From assembly GCA_015680685.1 (NCBI GenBank), contig MNCI01038015.1, positions 93,394 to 157,393 of the forward strand: DNA of 64,000 bases, given 5' to 3'. Below the pieces are notes generated by a model. That model was not told where the DNA came from, ran no database searches, and was given only the letters and a program-made list of their open reading frames with translations. Source of the stretch: Gnetum montanum. Taxonomy: Eukaryota > Streptophyta > Gnetopsida > Gnetales > Gnetaceae. The translations under genes were made by a program, and so were the position numbers. Positions 1 through 10,101 of the stretch are shown in pieces; position 1 is the first letter of the stretch; every line of letters begins with the position of its first letter.

Positions 1-461
1 GTATGTGTTAACATAACCGTATGCGTTACACTCCCTTGGACTGCAGGGTGCTCCGAAGCATTAGTAGTTAGAGGCCTATACATGGCCTCAACCGCTTTTT
101 GTTGCGAGAGCTTGTCTAGGCTCTTAGTTCTGAGAAAGGGTCTCTTCTTTTTACAGTTGTCGCCAGAACTAGTACCTGGTTGGATATTTACAGCTCTCGC
201 AGTGTGACGTTACTACGGTTGAGGAGGAAGTTCCCCTTGCATTGTTGGAGCAGGAGGTGTTATGGGAACTACTTGAGGAAGAGGTGCGGGTGGAGTTAGA
301 GGATGGATGGAATGTGGGATGTCTCTCGGAGGAAAAGGAGTCCTTCTGAAGTACTCCCGAGCGTGGTAGTGACGTTGGAAGGTAGTGTGACTTATAGAGT
401 CACCTGGAGAAACCGGCTGCTGCACATAATAACCGTAAGGATCAGGCTGACGGTAAGGGTA
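1..461 (-). pseudogene. Element A gag C-terminal tail and gag-protease linker (partial)
   Basis: This continues the gag frame past the stop at about 462. It encodes a proline-rich tail with the EYFRRTP motif and the stretch ending GELPPQP, then a basic KKKRPF segment that leads towards the protease in other copies. The nonsense codon at 462 replaces a Gln seen in element E, and a double stop follows GELPPQP where element C has two Gln codons. All three are C-to-T changes. The protease active site lies off-window to the left. Gag and protease were probably one frame in the ancestor. Confidence 0.75.
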
Positions 462-2528
462 CTAATGTGTTGGCGGTGGCATCCCCCATGACTGTGGGTA
501 TTGCCACTGCTGGTGTTGTTCAATGGGCTGCGGAGGCATTCCACTTGGATAATACATCAAGGGTTGGTGGAACTGCCTTGGGTTACCTTGTGGATAAGGT
601 AACCTTCGGGGTGTTTGCCGTTGATTAAGTCTTGGATTTAATGCATACACCCCAGACTCCTGCAGATGTGAGATAATTGGACAACATCCCTTAGGATGGT
701 CATAGTAACAGACCTCACATCCACCATCATTGTCTGAATCAGAATTTTCAGCCTCATCGGAGTTAAAGATCTTTCCCTTACCCTTGTTATGTGCAGGGTT
801 AAAGTTTCTCCGCTTGACTTTTCCTTTGTCACTACTTTGCTCATCCTTAGACTCCTCTACGATTTTCAGGACTGTTTCTATTCGTGAGTCTAAGGAATCC
901 CACATTTGGTCTACCTTAGCCGATACCTCCGTTGTTAACTTTTGGATCGGCACGGTTTTCCTGTTCACCAACTCTTCGAGTGGTGACTCATCCTCCTCAT
1001 CACAGAATTTCACTCCCTTCTTGCGAAGGGAGGGATCGCGGTTGTATTCCTCCGCACTTTCTCTTTTACGTAGCTCACCCTCTTCTTGCGCTACTTGTTC
1101 CAACAAAACTTCAACTTCATGGGCTCTTAATTGGGAGAGTCTCCCTTGGGCGTAAGTCCCAAGAGTTCTTCTCGTTTCATTTCGTAGCCCATCCACGAGG
1201 TGGCGAAGTTGATCCCGTTTAGCGTACCCATGGCCCGGGCAACGATGTAGCAGTGTGTAGTAACGGGCCATGGCAGCATCCAAGGATTCATAAGCTCCTT
1301 GTTTCCAGCCTTGGATCTGCTTACGCAAGTTAGACACTCTGGAGTACGTTTGATATTTGTTGTTGAACAATTCAAGCATCGTACTCCACCTCCTGATGGT
1401 TTCCGGTTCTAAGGACCGGTACCAGCTTTCTGCTTCTTTAGTGAGTGTCCTTGGGAACAACTTGAGTTTCTGCCACTCATTGTCTATGTTCTGCAAGGCA
1501 CAGGCATCGTGGAATGCCTGTAAATGATGTTGAGGATCAGCGTTGTATCCCCCTTCAAAACGTGGGATATTATTTATGTCCAAACGCTTGATCCTACTGT
1601 CTTTTAAATGCCTTGTGGGAATCCTAACTGCCTCTCTAATATCAAGCATACTTCGGGTTGCGAATAGGGGTTCGTCATGATCATCTCTTTCATGACGTCT
1701 GTGATGTCTACGTGGTGGTTCCCTATTCTCCCTACGTCCTTGCCCTTGTCCTAACTCCTCTCGACCTTCCTGTCGAGGCATTTCATCTCTTTTACCTTTA
1801 CTCTCCGCGTTATGCTCATGGTGGCTGCGCCCAGATGTGGAAGGAGAGGGTGAATGATGTGATGAAGGGGAAGAAGAAGGGGATCCATCACCATGGTGAT
1901 GTTTCTTGCCTTCTCTTCGGCTGCTTCGGCCCCGATCGTTGTGACGATCAACGAGTCCGTCATTAGTGTGAGTAGTTGTTCCTGCCGTGAACAGCTGGTG
2001 CTCACGGGGATCAGAGCCTGGAATATGTATCGTTGATCTAAGGCCCTGATGCCTAACCTCTTCACTAGAGTGAGGAGGAGGAACATCATTTTCTAAGAAA
2101 CCCATCGTGAGGGGTTCCTCTTCTCCTATTTCACTAATGACGTGGGGAACCTTGCCCTTCAATAGTGAATGTTGGCTCTCCTGCCTTGCATCCCGAATAC
2201 GTTGGGCATTTGTGGGATGATAATCCCTTGTGTCATGGTCATCCAAAACGTATTCTGCGAACAGCTCATGCATGCCAATCTGTACCAAGGCACGGAAAAG
2301 CATGTTGGGAGCAGAGCGATCTGGGGGTAACACGATGTTACCTTGCATGTCTCTCCACCGCAGTTGCTCATCTTGATGGAAAACAAAGGTAAAATCCGGC
2401 ACATACTCATCGGGATGAGTATATGTGACTTTGGATTGTTGAGGACATGGTTGATTTCGGTTATGCGTATGATCCTGACTTTCTCCTGTATTGTCCTTAG
2501 GTGAGTTGATTGCATGAGAAGAAGCCAT
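462..2528 (-). CDS. gag: Gag polyprotein, element A (nearly intact)
   Basis: Gag is the structural protein that packages the element RNA into cytoplasmic particles. I chose the ATG at 2528 because all copies start with Met followed by a Ser-rich stretch; the open frame itself extends a little further upstream. The protein is about 688 residues. The N-terminal block holds the HPDEYVPDFTF and HQDEQLRWRDMQGNI motifs. A low-complexity His/Ser/Arg-rich linker follows. Then comes a retrotransposon gag (capsid) domain containing FEGGYN, HLQAFHDAC, SWYRSLEPE and LHRCPGHGY. A zinc knuckle reads CEVCYYDHPKGCC (CX2CX3HX4C spacing). The C-terminus is Pro/Gln-rich. This is the longest uninterrupted gag in the window. 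It stops early at a Gln-to-stop change, so it may still make a slightly short Gag. Confidence 0.88.
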   Translation of the reverse strand: MASSHAINSPKDNTGESQDHTHNRNQPCPQQSKVTYTHPDEYVPDFTFVFHQDEQLRWRDMQGNIVLPPDRSAPNMLFRALVQIGMHELFAEYVLDDHDTRDYHPTNAQRIRDARQESQHSLLKGKVPHVISEIGEEEPLTMGFLENDVPPPHSSEEVRHQGLRSTIHIPGSDPREHQLFTAGTTTHTNDGLVDRHNDRGRSSRREGKKHHHGDGSPSSSPSSHHSPSPSTSGRSHHEHNAESKGKRDEMPRQEGREELGQGQGRRENREPPRRHHRRHERDDHDEPLFATRSMLDIREAVRIPTRHLKDSRIKRLDINNIPRFEGGYNADPQHHLQAFHDACALQNIDNEWQKLKLFPRTLTKEAESWYRSLEPETIRRWSTMLELFNNKYQTYSRVSNLRKQIQGWKQGAYESLDAAMARYYTLLHRCPGHGYAKRDQLRHLVDGLRNETRRTLGTYAQGRLSQLRAHEVEVLLEQVAQEEGELRKRESAEEYNRDPSLRKKGVKFCDEEDESPLEELVNRKTVPIQKLTTEVSAKVDQMWDSLDSRIETVLKIVEESKDEQSSDKGKVKRRNFNPAHNKGKGKIFNSDEAENSDSDNDGGCEVCYYDHPKGCCPIISHLQESGVYALNPRLNQRQTPRRLPYPQGNPRQFHQPLMYYPSGMPPQPIEQHQQWQYPQSWGMPPPTH

Positions 2529-2655
2529 TTCTAATGGTGTGCTAATTTTCACCGTTATTTATGTTCTGAATTAACTGATTAACCCTAAGGTTCGTTTTAG
2601 GCTCACAACGATGTGAGTGATATCCCTTATGTTCAATTGGCGTAAAAACACTTAG

Positions 2656-2673
2656 TCCCCGGCAACGGCGCCA
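2656..2673 (-). other. Primer binding site (tRNA-Asp), element A
   Basis: Read on the minus strand, these 18 nt match the 3' end of plant tRNA-Asp including CCA without mismatch (TGGCGCCGTTGCCGGGGA). The site starts one base after the LTR end, as expected for minus-strand DNA priming. A tRNA-Asp primer is typical of the Athila branch. Confidence 0.92.
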
Positions 2674-2674
2674 A

Positions 2675-3714
2675 TGATGAGTGGCGAGGTACCCCTACAC
2701 TCAACCATACGAATACGAGCGTGCACGCGCGATCCGGTCGAACTCCGCAGACTAAATGCCTTAACACCACAAGAAACACTTGGGGTTAATCGTTCGTTGT
2801 CTTCCCAGGCTTGCTTGTAAGTGTCACGGTGTATGGTTAAGCAAGTCTGAGGTATGTGATTTTTTTGGTATTTTTCGGTTTATCTTCTATGCTATCAGAG
2901 GAAAGGGTTGAGAAACTAAGCTAACTCTAACTAATGTCCTAAGTCTAAATTAACTAGCGTCAGCATCCGTTCCCACTTACCGGACACACCCTGAACTATG
3001 CAACTGTGGCTTACCAAACGCTAATCGTTACTGGGATCACCACACGTAACGCAAGTGCTCGAAGTGGTCGTACTGAGGCACCTATTTAGCTTAAGTGTGA
3101 TAAGCAGCCGATTCCTTAGCTAGCCGTACACACCCGTGGGTGCTCGTAACTAAGTCGTACTTATCACACGTTCTAGCCTAGCAATGAGTAGCCGATTCCT
3201 TGACTAGCCGTACACATTGGACTACCACTGGGATTACCAAGCGCAGAATCCTGGAATACGCTACTGGGTTACCAAGCAGCCAATGCTCGTAATCAAGTCG
3301 TACTCATGCGTTGCGACAAGCAGCCGATTCCTTGACTAGCCGTACACGTCCGTAGACGCTCGTAATCAAGTCGTACTTGTGCGCACTAGGAAAGCAGTAA
3401 ATAAACAACAATAAAACCATGTACTGCAAGGTTTATCCAATCAAGTTCGTCTTTATTGCCGTACACAACTTGGGTTCAGGTTACAAGCTGCTCGAATAAA
3501 GAGCCGTTCACTCTAGGACTCCTACTGCGGGCACATGGGAAAAATTCCAACTCTGGAGTGATCAATCTACCAGAGCTTCGCTACTTCTAGCTAGGATTGG
3601 GAAATGAAGGGAGTGCCGCCTCTTATTTATAGATATGGCAGCGGACCGCGATATCGTATACGCGATATCGCATGGGATGCAATATCGCGGCCCAGTGCAT
3701 GTCACATCTCATCA
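2675..3714 (-). repeat. 5' LTR of element A (1040 bp)
   Basis: The LTR is bounded by the inverted ends TGATGAG...CTCATCA and lies next to the primer site. Read on the minus strand, U3 begins near 3714 and carries three GATATC-type palindromes (GCGATATCGC, GCAATATCGC and a variant, about 3647-3688). The TATA box (TATAAATAAG, complement near 3626-3635) follows at once. An AATAAAGACGA poly(A) signal (complement near 3450) lies about 180 bp further on. The partner LTR is off-window. Confidence 0.9.
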
Positions 3715-4224
3715 AAGGTCCTGATACACAACCCCTTGGCCAAAGTCAAGGGAAGGAACATTGTTGTGTGGACGACTGCTTGAGGTAAGTTCACCATCCT
3801 CATTTTCGCTTAAGACATGTGGGGCATCCTGGGATCACTTACCCTTCAAAGAATTATGATGTCTCTCCTATTACAAGTTCCTTTGATGTTGTGCCTCTAT
3901 GGGATGGTATTCTCTCAAGTCATGATCTTGCACAACATATTCTACATATAAGTGCAACATGCCAATTCGTGTGAGAGCACGAAGAAGCATGCTTAGGACT
4001 GAACGATCGGGAGGTAACACTACATTACCTTCTAAGTCTCACCAACACAGTTGTTCATCTTGATGGAGGATAAAGGTGAAGTCTAGTATATACTCATTGA
4101 GATGAATATATACCACTTGAACTTGTTGAGGGACTGGTGGATCAACATCATGTGTATTACGCCACCAACTATTTCCTGTTTCAGACCTAGGAAGTGAGGC
4201 ACTTTCGTACGAAGAAGGAGACAT
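3715..4224 (-). pseudogene. gag: Element B gag N-terminal fragment, cut by element A
   Basis: On the minus strand a Met at 4224 starts a frame with the conserved early gag motif (HLNEYILDFTFILHQDEQ). It then meets a stop where other copies have Trp (CW*RD for CWRD). The sequence stays recognisable down to 3715 by its similarity to element F gag, including the region rich in acidic and Pro residues. The downstream capsid domain is absent because element A has inserted. It is non-functional. Confidence 0.8.
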
Positions 4225-4341
4225 ACTTGTCTGTTCAGTGTGTAATGTATTCTTATTTATTATTTTCTCAACCAACCGTAAGGGTTCATTCCAACGATGT
4301 GAATGATTTCCTATGTTCTAGTTAGCGCACAAACAACTAAG

Positions 4342-4359
4342 TTCTCAGCAACGGTGCCA
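4342..4359 (-). other. Primer binding site (tRNA-Asp, decayed), element B
   Basis: The minus strand reads TGGCACCGTTGCTGAGAA, which differs at four of 18 positions from the tRNA-Asp complement. All four are G-to-A or C-to-T. It starts one base after the LTR end. Confidence 0.8.
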
Positions 4360-4360
4360 A

Positions 4361-5278
4361 TGATGAATAGCGAGGTACCCCTACGCTTAAACATACAAAT
4401 ACGAGGATTTCACAGACGATCCAGTTGAATTCCAATGACTAAGTGCTTATATGCCCTTGTGGAATAAGGATGGGTTGGTTGATCGTTGTCTTCCCAAGCT
4501 TACTTGTATGTCATAATTGTATGGTTAAGTAAGCTTGAGGCATATGATTTTTATAGCTTTTATGTTTTTATGTCGTGTGCTAGTAGGGAAGGAGAGAGGT
4601 AACTAAGTGACTAATTTAACTTAACTACTCATTAACTAAGTTCTAACTAATCCTAACATCAACATCTGTTCCCACTTGTCGTACACATCCTGAACCAATG
4701 CAACACTACTAGGATTACCAAACGCTAATCGTTACTGGGCTAACAAGCATTACACGCATGATTAAAGTGGTCGTGCTTGTGTAATTTAACGATTTTCTTG
4801 ATTGATCAAAATGAATTTCTATGCTAATAACAGAAATGTAAAGTGCATAAAATAAAATAAATGCATAAGAAAATAAAATAAAAGAAATACGTAAGAAAAT
4901 AAATCTCAAGTGCTGCAAGAATGAATCAAAGAGCATGTCTTTATTGCCATACACAAGTTGTGCTCTGGTACACAATGCTCGAATAAAGATCCGTCCACAC
5001 TTCGACCTCCTATTGTGAGCACTTGGAAAATACTCTAACTTTCAAACAAACTACAAGAGTTTCACTACTTGACTCCTAAAAGACTTCTCTCCCAATTGTG
5101 CGCCTGGGCACTATATTTATAGGCTTGGGAGCAACTACTCTAATAATTAGAGTAACCACTCTAATAATTAGAATAACTACTAAAGTAACCGCTAGAGTAA
5201 CCACTCTAATAATTAGAATAACTACTAGAGTAACCACTCTAATAATTAGAGTAACTGCTAGTGTAACCGCTCTCATCA
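4361..5278 (-). repeat. 5' LTR of element B (918 bp) with a different U3 module
   Basis: The ends are TGATGAATAGCGAGG...CTCATCA. R and U5 resemble the LTRs of element F, including an AATAAAGA poly(A) signal (complement near 4938-4945) and a TATA box (complement near 5111-5120). The U3 differs: the GCGATATCGC palindromes of the other copies are absent, and four copies of an AT-rich palindrome take their place (5138-5251). Confidence 0.85.
5138..5251 (-). promoter_or_regulatory. Array of four CTCTAATAATTAGA palindromes in U3 of LTR B
   Basis: Copies start at 5138, 5159, 5204 and 5237, and the cores are separated by variants of GTAACCA. The array lies directly upstream (in element sense) of the TATA box at about 5111-5120. 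The ATTA-rich palindromes would suit homeodomain-type dimers, but that is inference. Because each unit is its own reverse complement, open frames appear on both strands here; they are not genes. Confidence 0.75.
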
Positions 5279-5468
5279 TTCAGGTAGGCAAAGGATTTGA
5301 TAATGATTTCCTATAGTCAACTATCTACCTAACACCATACTCCCTAAACATATTTTTACCATGCCATGAGGTGGCACATGTCTCAACATGCCCCTTGGCA
5401 TCAAACCTATGACTTGTAGATGACAAACTACATGCTTTAGCCAATTAAGCTATGTCTCATTTCCAATG
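5279..5468. other. Host sequence between elements B and C
   Basis: These 190 bp have no recognisable coding content and belong to neither LTR. The last five bases (CAATG, 5464-5468) are the left target-site duplicate of element C. Confidence 0.7.
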
Positions 5469-6608
5469 TGATGAGATGCGATTCGCATGAGCCACGCGTA
5501 CGCAATATCGCATCGTACCTTGCAATATCGTGTACATGATATCACGGTCCATCATCATATATATAAATAAGAGGTGGCTCTCCCTTGTTTCCCCATCCTA
5601 GGCTAGAAGTAGGGAAACTCTGGCAGTTTGATCACTCCAGAGATAGAATATTTTCCATGTGCCGCAGTAGGAGTCCTAAAGTGAACGGATCTTTATTCGA
5701 GCAACATTGTACCTGAACACAAGTTGTGTATGGCAATAAAGACGAGCTTCTTCGATAAACCTTATAGGACATGGAATAGGATTTTATTTAATGTTATTTA
5801 TTGCTTTCCTAGTAATGTGGTATGAGTACAACTTGATTACGAGCATCTAAGGATGTGTACGGATAGTCAAGGAACAGATGCTCATGAGTACGACTTGATT
5901 ACGAGCATTTAAGGATTTGTATAGATAATCAAGGAACGGATGCTCATGAGTACAACTTGATTAAGAGCATCTAAGGATGTGTACGGATAGTCAAGGAATC
6001 GGCTGCTCATCACAACGCGGAATGAGTACAACTTGGTTACGAGCATCCCAGTGTGACTACTTAGTAACCCAGTGGCGTATCTAGGATCTATGCTTGGTAA
6101 TCCTAGTGGTCGTCGTGCACCAGGATGTGTACGGATAATCAAGGAATCGACTGCTCATTGCACTTAGGCTAGATTAGCTCTCTCAACCCTTTTCTCTTAG
6201 TTAAGTGCCTTAGTACAACCACTTTGAGCACGTGCATTATGCATGGTAATCCCAGTGACAATTAGTGTTTGGTAGCCATGGTTGCATCGGTTCAGGGTGT
6301 GTATGGTAAGTGGGAACGGACGCTGATGCTAGGTAATTTAGACTTAGTTCATTATTTAGAGTTAGTTAGTTTCTCAACCCTTCAACTCAATAGCATAGGA
6401 GAAAAAGATAAAAGAGATAAAAATCATATACCTCGGACTTACTTAACCATATGTTGTGACAACTACAAATAAGTCTGGGAAGACAATGAATGATTAACCC
6501 TACGTGTTCCATGGGGCGTGTAGGCACTTAGTCTGCGGAGTTCGACCAGATCGTGCATGCTACACTTGTTTCGTATGGTTGAGTGTAGGGTTACCTCGCC
6601 ACTCATCA
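5469..6608 (+). repeat. 5' LTR of element C (1140 bp)
   Basis: The ends are TGATGAG...CTCATCA. U3 carries three GATATC-type units (about 5510-5546). The TATA box ATATAAATAA is at 5561-5570 and the poly(A) signal AATAAAGACGA starts at 5735. Runs of diverged direct repeats (ATGAGTACAACTTGATTACGAG type) at 5823-6040 fill U5. Confidence 0.92.
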
Positions 6609-6609
6609 T

Positions 6610-6627
6610 AGGCGTCATTGCTGGGGA
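6610..6627 (+). other. Primer binding site (tRNA-Asp, four mismatches), element C
   Basis: AGGCGTCATTGCTGGGGA lies one base after the LTR. It differs from the tRNA-Asp complement at four sites, three of them C-to-T or G-to-A transitions. Confidence 0.85.
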
Positions 6628-6753
6628 CTAAGTGTTTGTGCACTAAATAGAACATAAAGGATAGTACTCACATCGTTGGGAGCCTAAACGAACCTTCGGG
6701 TTAATCAAGAAAAAAAATTATATAACAGTAATTAGCACACCGAATAAGACATC

Positions 6754-9180
6754 ATGTCTTCTTCTTCTTCTCACAAGAGCACGTCATCTAGGGATAATAC
6801 AAAAGACAGTCGACAATCAAAAACACATAGCCGAAATTAGCCAAGTCCTAAACAATACCGAATAGTCTATACTCATCCCAATGAGTATATTCCAAACTTT
6901 ACCTTTATCCTCCATCAAGACGAACAGATGTGCTAGAGAGATTTGCAAGGTAACATTGTGTTACCTCATGATCGATCAGCCTCTAACATGCTCTTCCGTG
7001 CTTTGGCACAGATAGGCATGACAAAGTTATATGCTGAATACATTGTGGAAGACTTTGACATGAGGGATTATTATCCCACAGAAGTACAACGTATGAGGAA
7101 CTTAAGGCAGGAAAGCCAACATACATTGTTGAAGGGTAAAGAGGTCCTGCACATCCTAAGTAAAACTAGAGATGGTGAAACACTTATAACTGGTTTGCTA
7201 TCAAGAGATCTTCCCCCTCTTAATGAAAGTGAAGAGGTGGGGTATCAGAACCTATGATCAATGATACATATCCCTAGTTCTGATGCTCGTGAACACCAAC
7301 TGTTCACAGAAGGAACAACAACACAAGATAAGGATGGGCACTTAGATCATCATCACGATCAGGGCCGAAGCCATAGAAGAGAGGGCAAGAAACATCGTCG
7401 TGGCAATGGTTCTCTTTCTTCTTCCCCTTCTTCACATCACTCACCCTCTCCTTCCACCTTTGGGCACAATCATAAAAAGCACAACGGAGACGATAAAAGT
7501 AAGAAAAACAAGAAACCTCAACGAGAGAGTTGAGAGAGAGGACAAGGGCATGAAAGAAGGGAAAGTAGGGAACAATGAAGACATCATAGGTGTCACGAAA
7601 GAGATGATCATGATGAGCCCCTACTTGCAACCCGAAGTATGCTCGATATAATGGAGGTTGTTAAAATTCCCACAAGGCATTTGAAAGATAGTTGGATCAA
7701 GCATTTAGACATGAACAACATCCCATGATTTGAAGGGGGATACAACGTTGATCCACACCATCATTTACAAGCATTCCATGATGCCTGCACCTTGCAGAAT
7801 ATATAGAACGAGTGGCAGAAACTTAAGTTGTTTCCCAAGACACTCATCAAGGAAGCAAAGAGCTGGTACTGGTCCTTAGAACCGGAAACCATCAGGAGGT
7901 GGAGTACAATGTTAGAGTTGTTCAACAATAAGTATCAAACGTACTCCCGAGTGTCTAACTTGCGTAAGCAAATCCAAGGATGGAAGCAAGGTCATCATGA
8001 ACCCTTGGATGCTGCCATGGCCCGCTACTATACATTGTTACATCGTTGCCCAAGCCATGGTTACGCACAGCGGGATCAACTTCGCCACATCGTGGATGGA
8101 CTAAGGCATGAGACTCGAAGTACCCTTGGGACTTATGCCCAAGGGAGACTATCACAACTTAGAGCCCATGAAGTACATCACTTGTTGGAACAAGTAGCAA
8201 ATGAAGAAGGTGAGCTACACAAAAGGGAAAGTGCGAAAGAGTACAACCATGATCCCTCCCTTCGAAGGAAAGGAGTGAAATTTTGCAATGAAGAGGATGA
8301 GTCACCAATTGAAGAGTTGGTGAATAGGAAAACCTTGCCACTTCAAAAAATAACAACAAAAGTAGCGGCTAAGGTAGAAGAAGTATGGAGCTCCTTAGAC
8401 TCCAAAATTGAAACTATCTTTAAAATTGTAGAGGAGTTTAAGGAGTAATGAAGTAGTGACAAAGGTAAAACAAAGTGGAGAAATTTAGGCCCTGCACATA
8501 ACAAGGGTAAGGGAAAAATTACTATCTCTGATGAGCTTGTGGAATCAGACACAGACGATGATAGTGGATGTGAGATCTACCACTATGACCATCCTAAGGG
8601 ATGTTGTCCAATTATCTCACATCTATAGGAGTTTGCAGTGTATGCGCTTAATCCAAGACTCAACCAACAGCAAACACCCCAAAAGTTACCTTATCCACAA
8701 GGTAACCCAAGGTAGTTTCACCAACCCTTAACATACTATCCAAGTGGAACTCTGCCACAACCCATCGGACAACATCAGCAGTGGCAATACCCACAATCAT
8801 GGGGGATGCCACCGCCGAAACAACAGTACCCTTACCGACAACCTAATCCATATGGTTATTATGTGTAGCAGCCGATTTCCCCAAGTGACTCCATGGGTCA
8901 CACAACTCCCCAACGTCACTACCAAGTTCGGGAGTACTTTAGGAGGACTCCTTCTCCTTCAGGAGATACTCCATACCCACACCATCCTCCTAATCCATCT
9001 ACACCTCTTCCACCAGTAGTTCCCATAACACCTCCTACTCCAACAATGCAAGGGAAACTTCCTACTCAACCACAGCAATACCACGCTACGAGAGCAGTAA
9101 ACATTCAACTCGCTCCTGGTTTTGACAACTATAAAAAGAAAAGACCTTTCTTCAGAACCAAAAGCCCAGATAAACTCTCT
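6754..9180 (+). pseudogene. gag: Gag, element C (degraded)
   Basis: The ATG at 6754 begins the Ser-rich gag N-terminus. The frame is recognisable throughout but is broken by several stops (for example Trp-to-stop near 6935 and a stop near 7256) and by a frame change near 7530. The capsid domain is best preserved at 7828-8448, with KEAKSWYWSLEPE and LHRCPSHGY. The zinc knuckle near 8570 reads CEIYHYDHPKGCC, so its second Cys has become Tyr. The Pro-rich tail with EYFRRTPSPSG lies at 8893-9060. It is non-functional as it stands. Confidence 0.85.
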
Positions 9181-10101
9181 CAACAACAAGCGGTTGAGTC
9201 TATGTACACTCCTCCACCATCTAACACTTCGGTGCTCCCTTCAGTCCAAAATCAGAGCTTAACGCATACGGTTATGTTAACACATACCATAACCTACTAG
9301 ATCAAGGTAGGCCACCTTCCTAGGAAACTAACTGACCTTGGGAGTCCCTTAATCTATTTACAAATCGCTGAAAATAAACCACATAGGGCTCTTCTTAACT
9401 CAGGTTTCGGAGTCAACTTAATTTCGCGAGAGATGTATCACGCCTGGAACCTGTCCCAACTTAAGAAGAGCAACATCCAATTAGAGCTGGTAGACCAGTC
9501 CATCACCATTCCCTTGGGATTGATGGAGGACATTATTACCACTATGTGTGGTTGGTCCTATCCAACTAATTTCCTGGTGATCGAAGTAAACAACAACGAA
9601 GGGGACTTCCCAATTATAATGGGAACGGCATGGCTAAGCACAGTAGACGCATGCCTAGGCATTCACGATCTTTCATTGAAAATTTCTAAGATAAACATTT
9701 ACGGAAAGATCAAGAAGAGGAAAGTTCCATGCATCACATACAATGATTCATCGGGTGATGACATGGAGGGATGCTCATCTCCTCCATGCAACAGGTGTGC
9801 CCTTGAAAATATGAAACAAAGATGCCTATATGTAGGAACCACACAACCAGTAGTAGACACCCCATGGTTGATAGCTACTTGAAAGATCAACACAATATGC
9901 ATGGAACGAACTGAGGAGACAAACCATGCCAACAACAAAGGCATAGATACGTTGGAATGTGAGCGTCGCCAACTTCCACCCCTTAATCTAAGATCATCAA
10001 TTGGGAGAAGTTGGACACTTCTTAGAAATTCAAACAAGTGCTTATTATTTCAGATCTCTCCCTTTCCACTCAGTCATGGGGGAGATGGCCACCTATGCTA
10101 A
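9181..10101 (+). pseudogene. pro: Protease fused to the pol C-terminal tail (RT-RH-IN deleted), element C
   Basis: An aspartic protease domain begins with the THTITY / IKVGHLPRKL region, which contains one stop. The active site reads ALLNSGFGVNLIS, so the catalytic Asp of the D-S/T-G motif has become Asn and the enzyme would be dead. The flap and core motifs follow (IPLGLMEDIITT, NNNEGDFPIIMGTAWLST). After about 9,960 the frame runs on without RT. It joins a tail that ends SHGGDGHLC then stop, matching the extreme end of the integrase frame of elements F and G. Element D has the same junction and the same tail. Confidence 0.85.

Larger units (their letters stand above)
1..3714 (-). mobile_element. 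Element A: Athila-like Ty3/gypsy LTR retrotransposon, 5' part
   Basis: This is the left-most element. It reads right to left: 5' LTR (2675-3714), tRNA-Asp primer site, leader, gag, then the gag-protease linker, which runs off the window at position 1. Protease, pol and the 3' LTR lie outside. The sequence right of its LTR (from 3715) continues the gag of a second element, so A is nested in element B. The expected 5-bp target duplicate on this side would be AAGGT (3715-3719). Its partner is off-window and cannot be checked. The perfect primer site and the nearly intact gag suggest A is among the younger copies here. Confidence 0.9.
3715..5278 (-). mobile_element. Element B: truncated 5' end of an F-like LTR retrotransposon
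   Basis: Reading right to left it has an LTR (4361-5278), a primer site (4342-4359), a leader and the first part of gag, which is cut at 3715 by the insertion of element A. The gag sequence next to the break (an ATACACAACCCCTTGGCC stretch, in plus-strand sense) matches the antisense of element F gag near 53735-53755 better than any other copy. B is therefore of the F type. Its remaining part must lie left of the window, beyond element A. Confidence 0.85.

Noticed and set aside
1658-1966. Plus-strand frame within gag of element A (similar ones at 7304-7630 and 38426-38728)
   Set aside because: It is the antisense shadow of the His/Ser/Arg-rich gag linker. It recurs only because the sense strand is conserved.
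5076-5316. Overlapping open frames on both strands with repeated Thr-Leu-Ile-Ile-Arg motifs
   Set aside because: They come from the self-complementary CTCTAATAATTAGAG array of LTR B.
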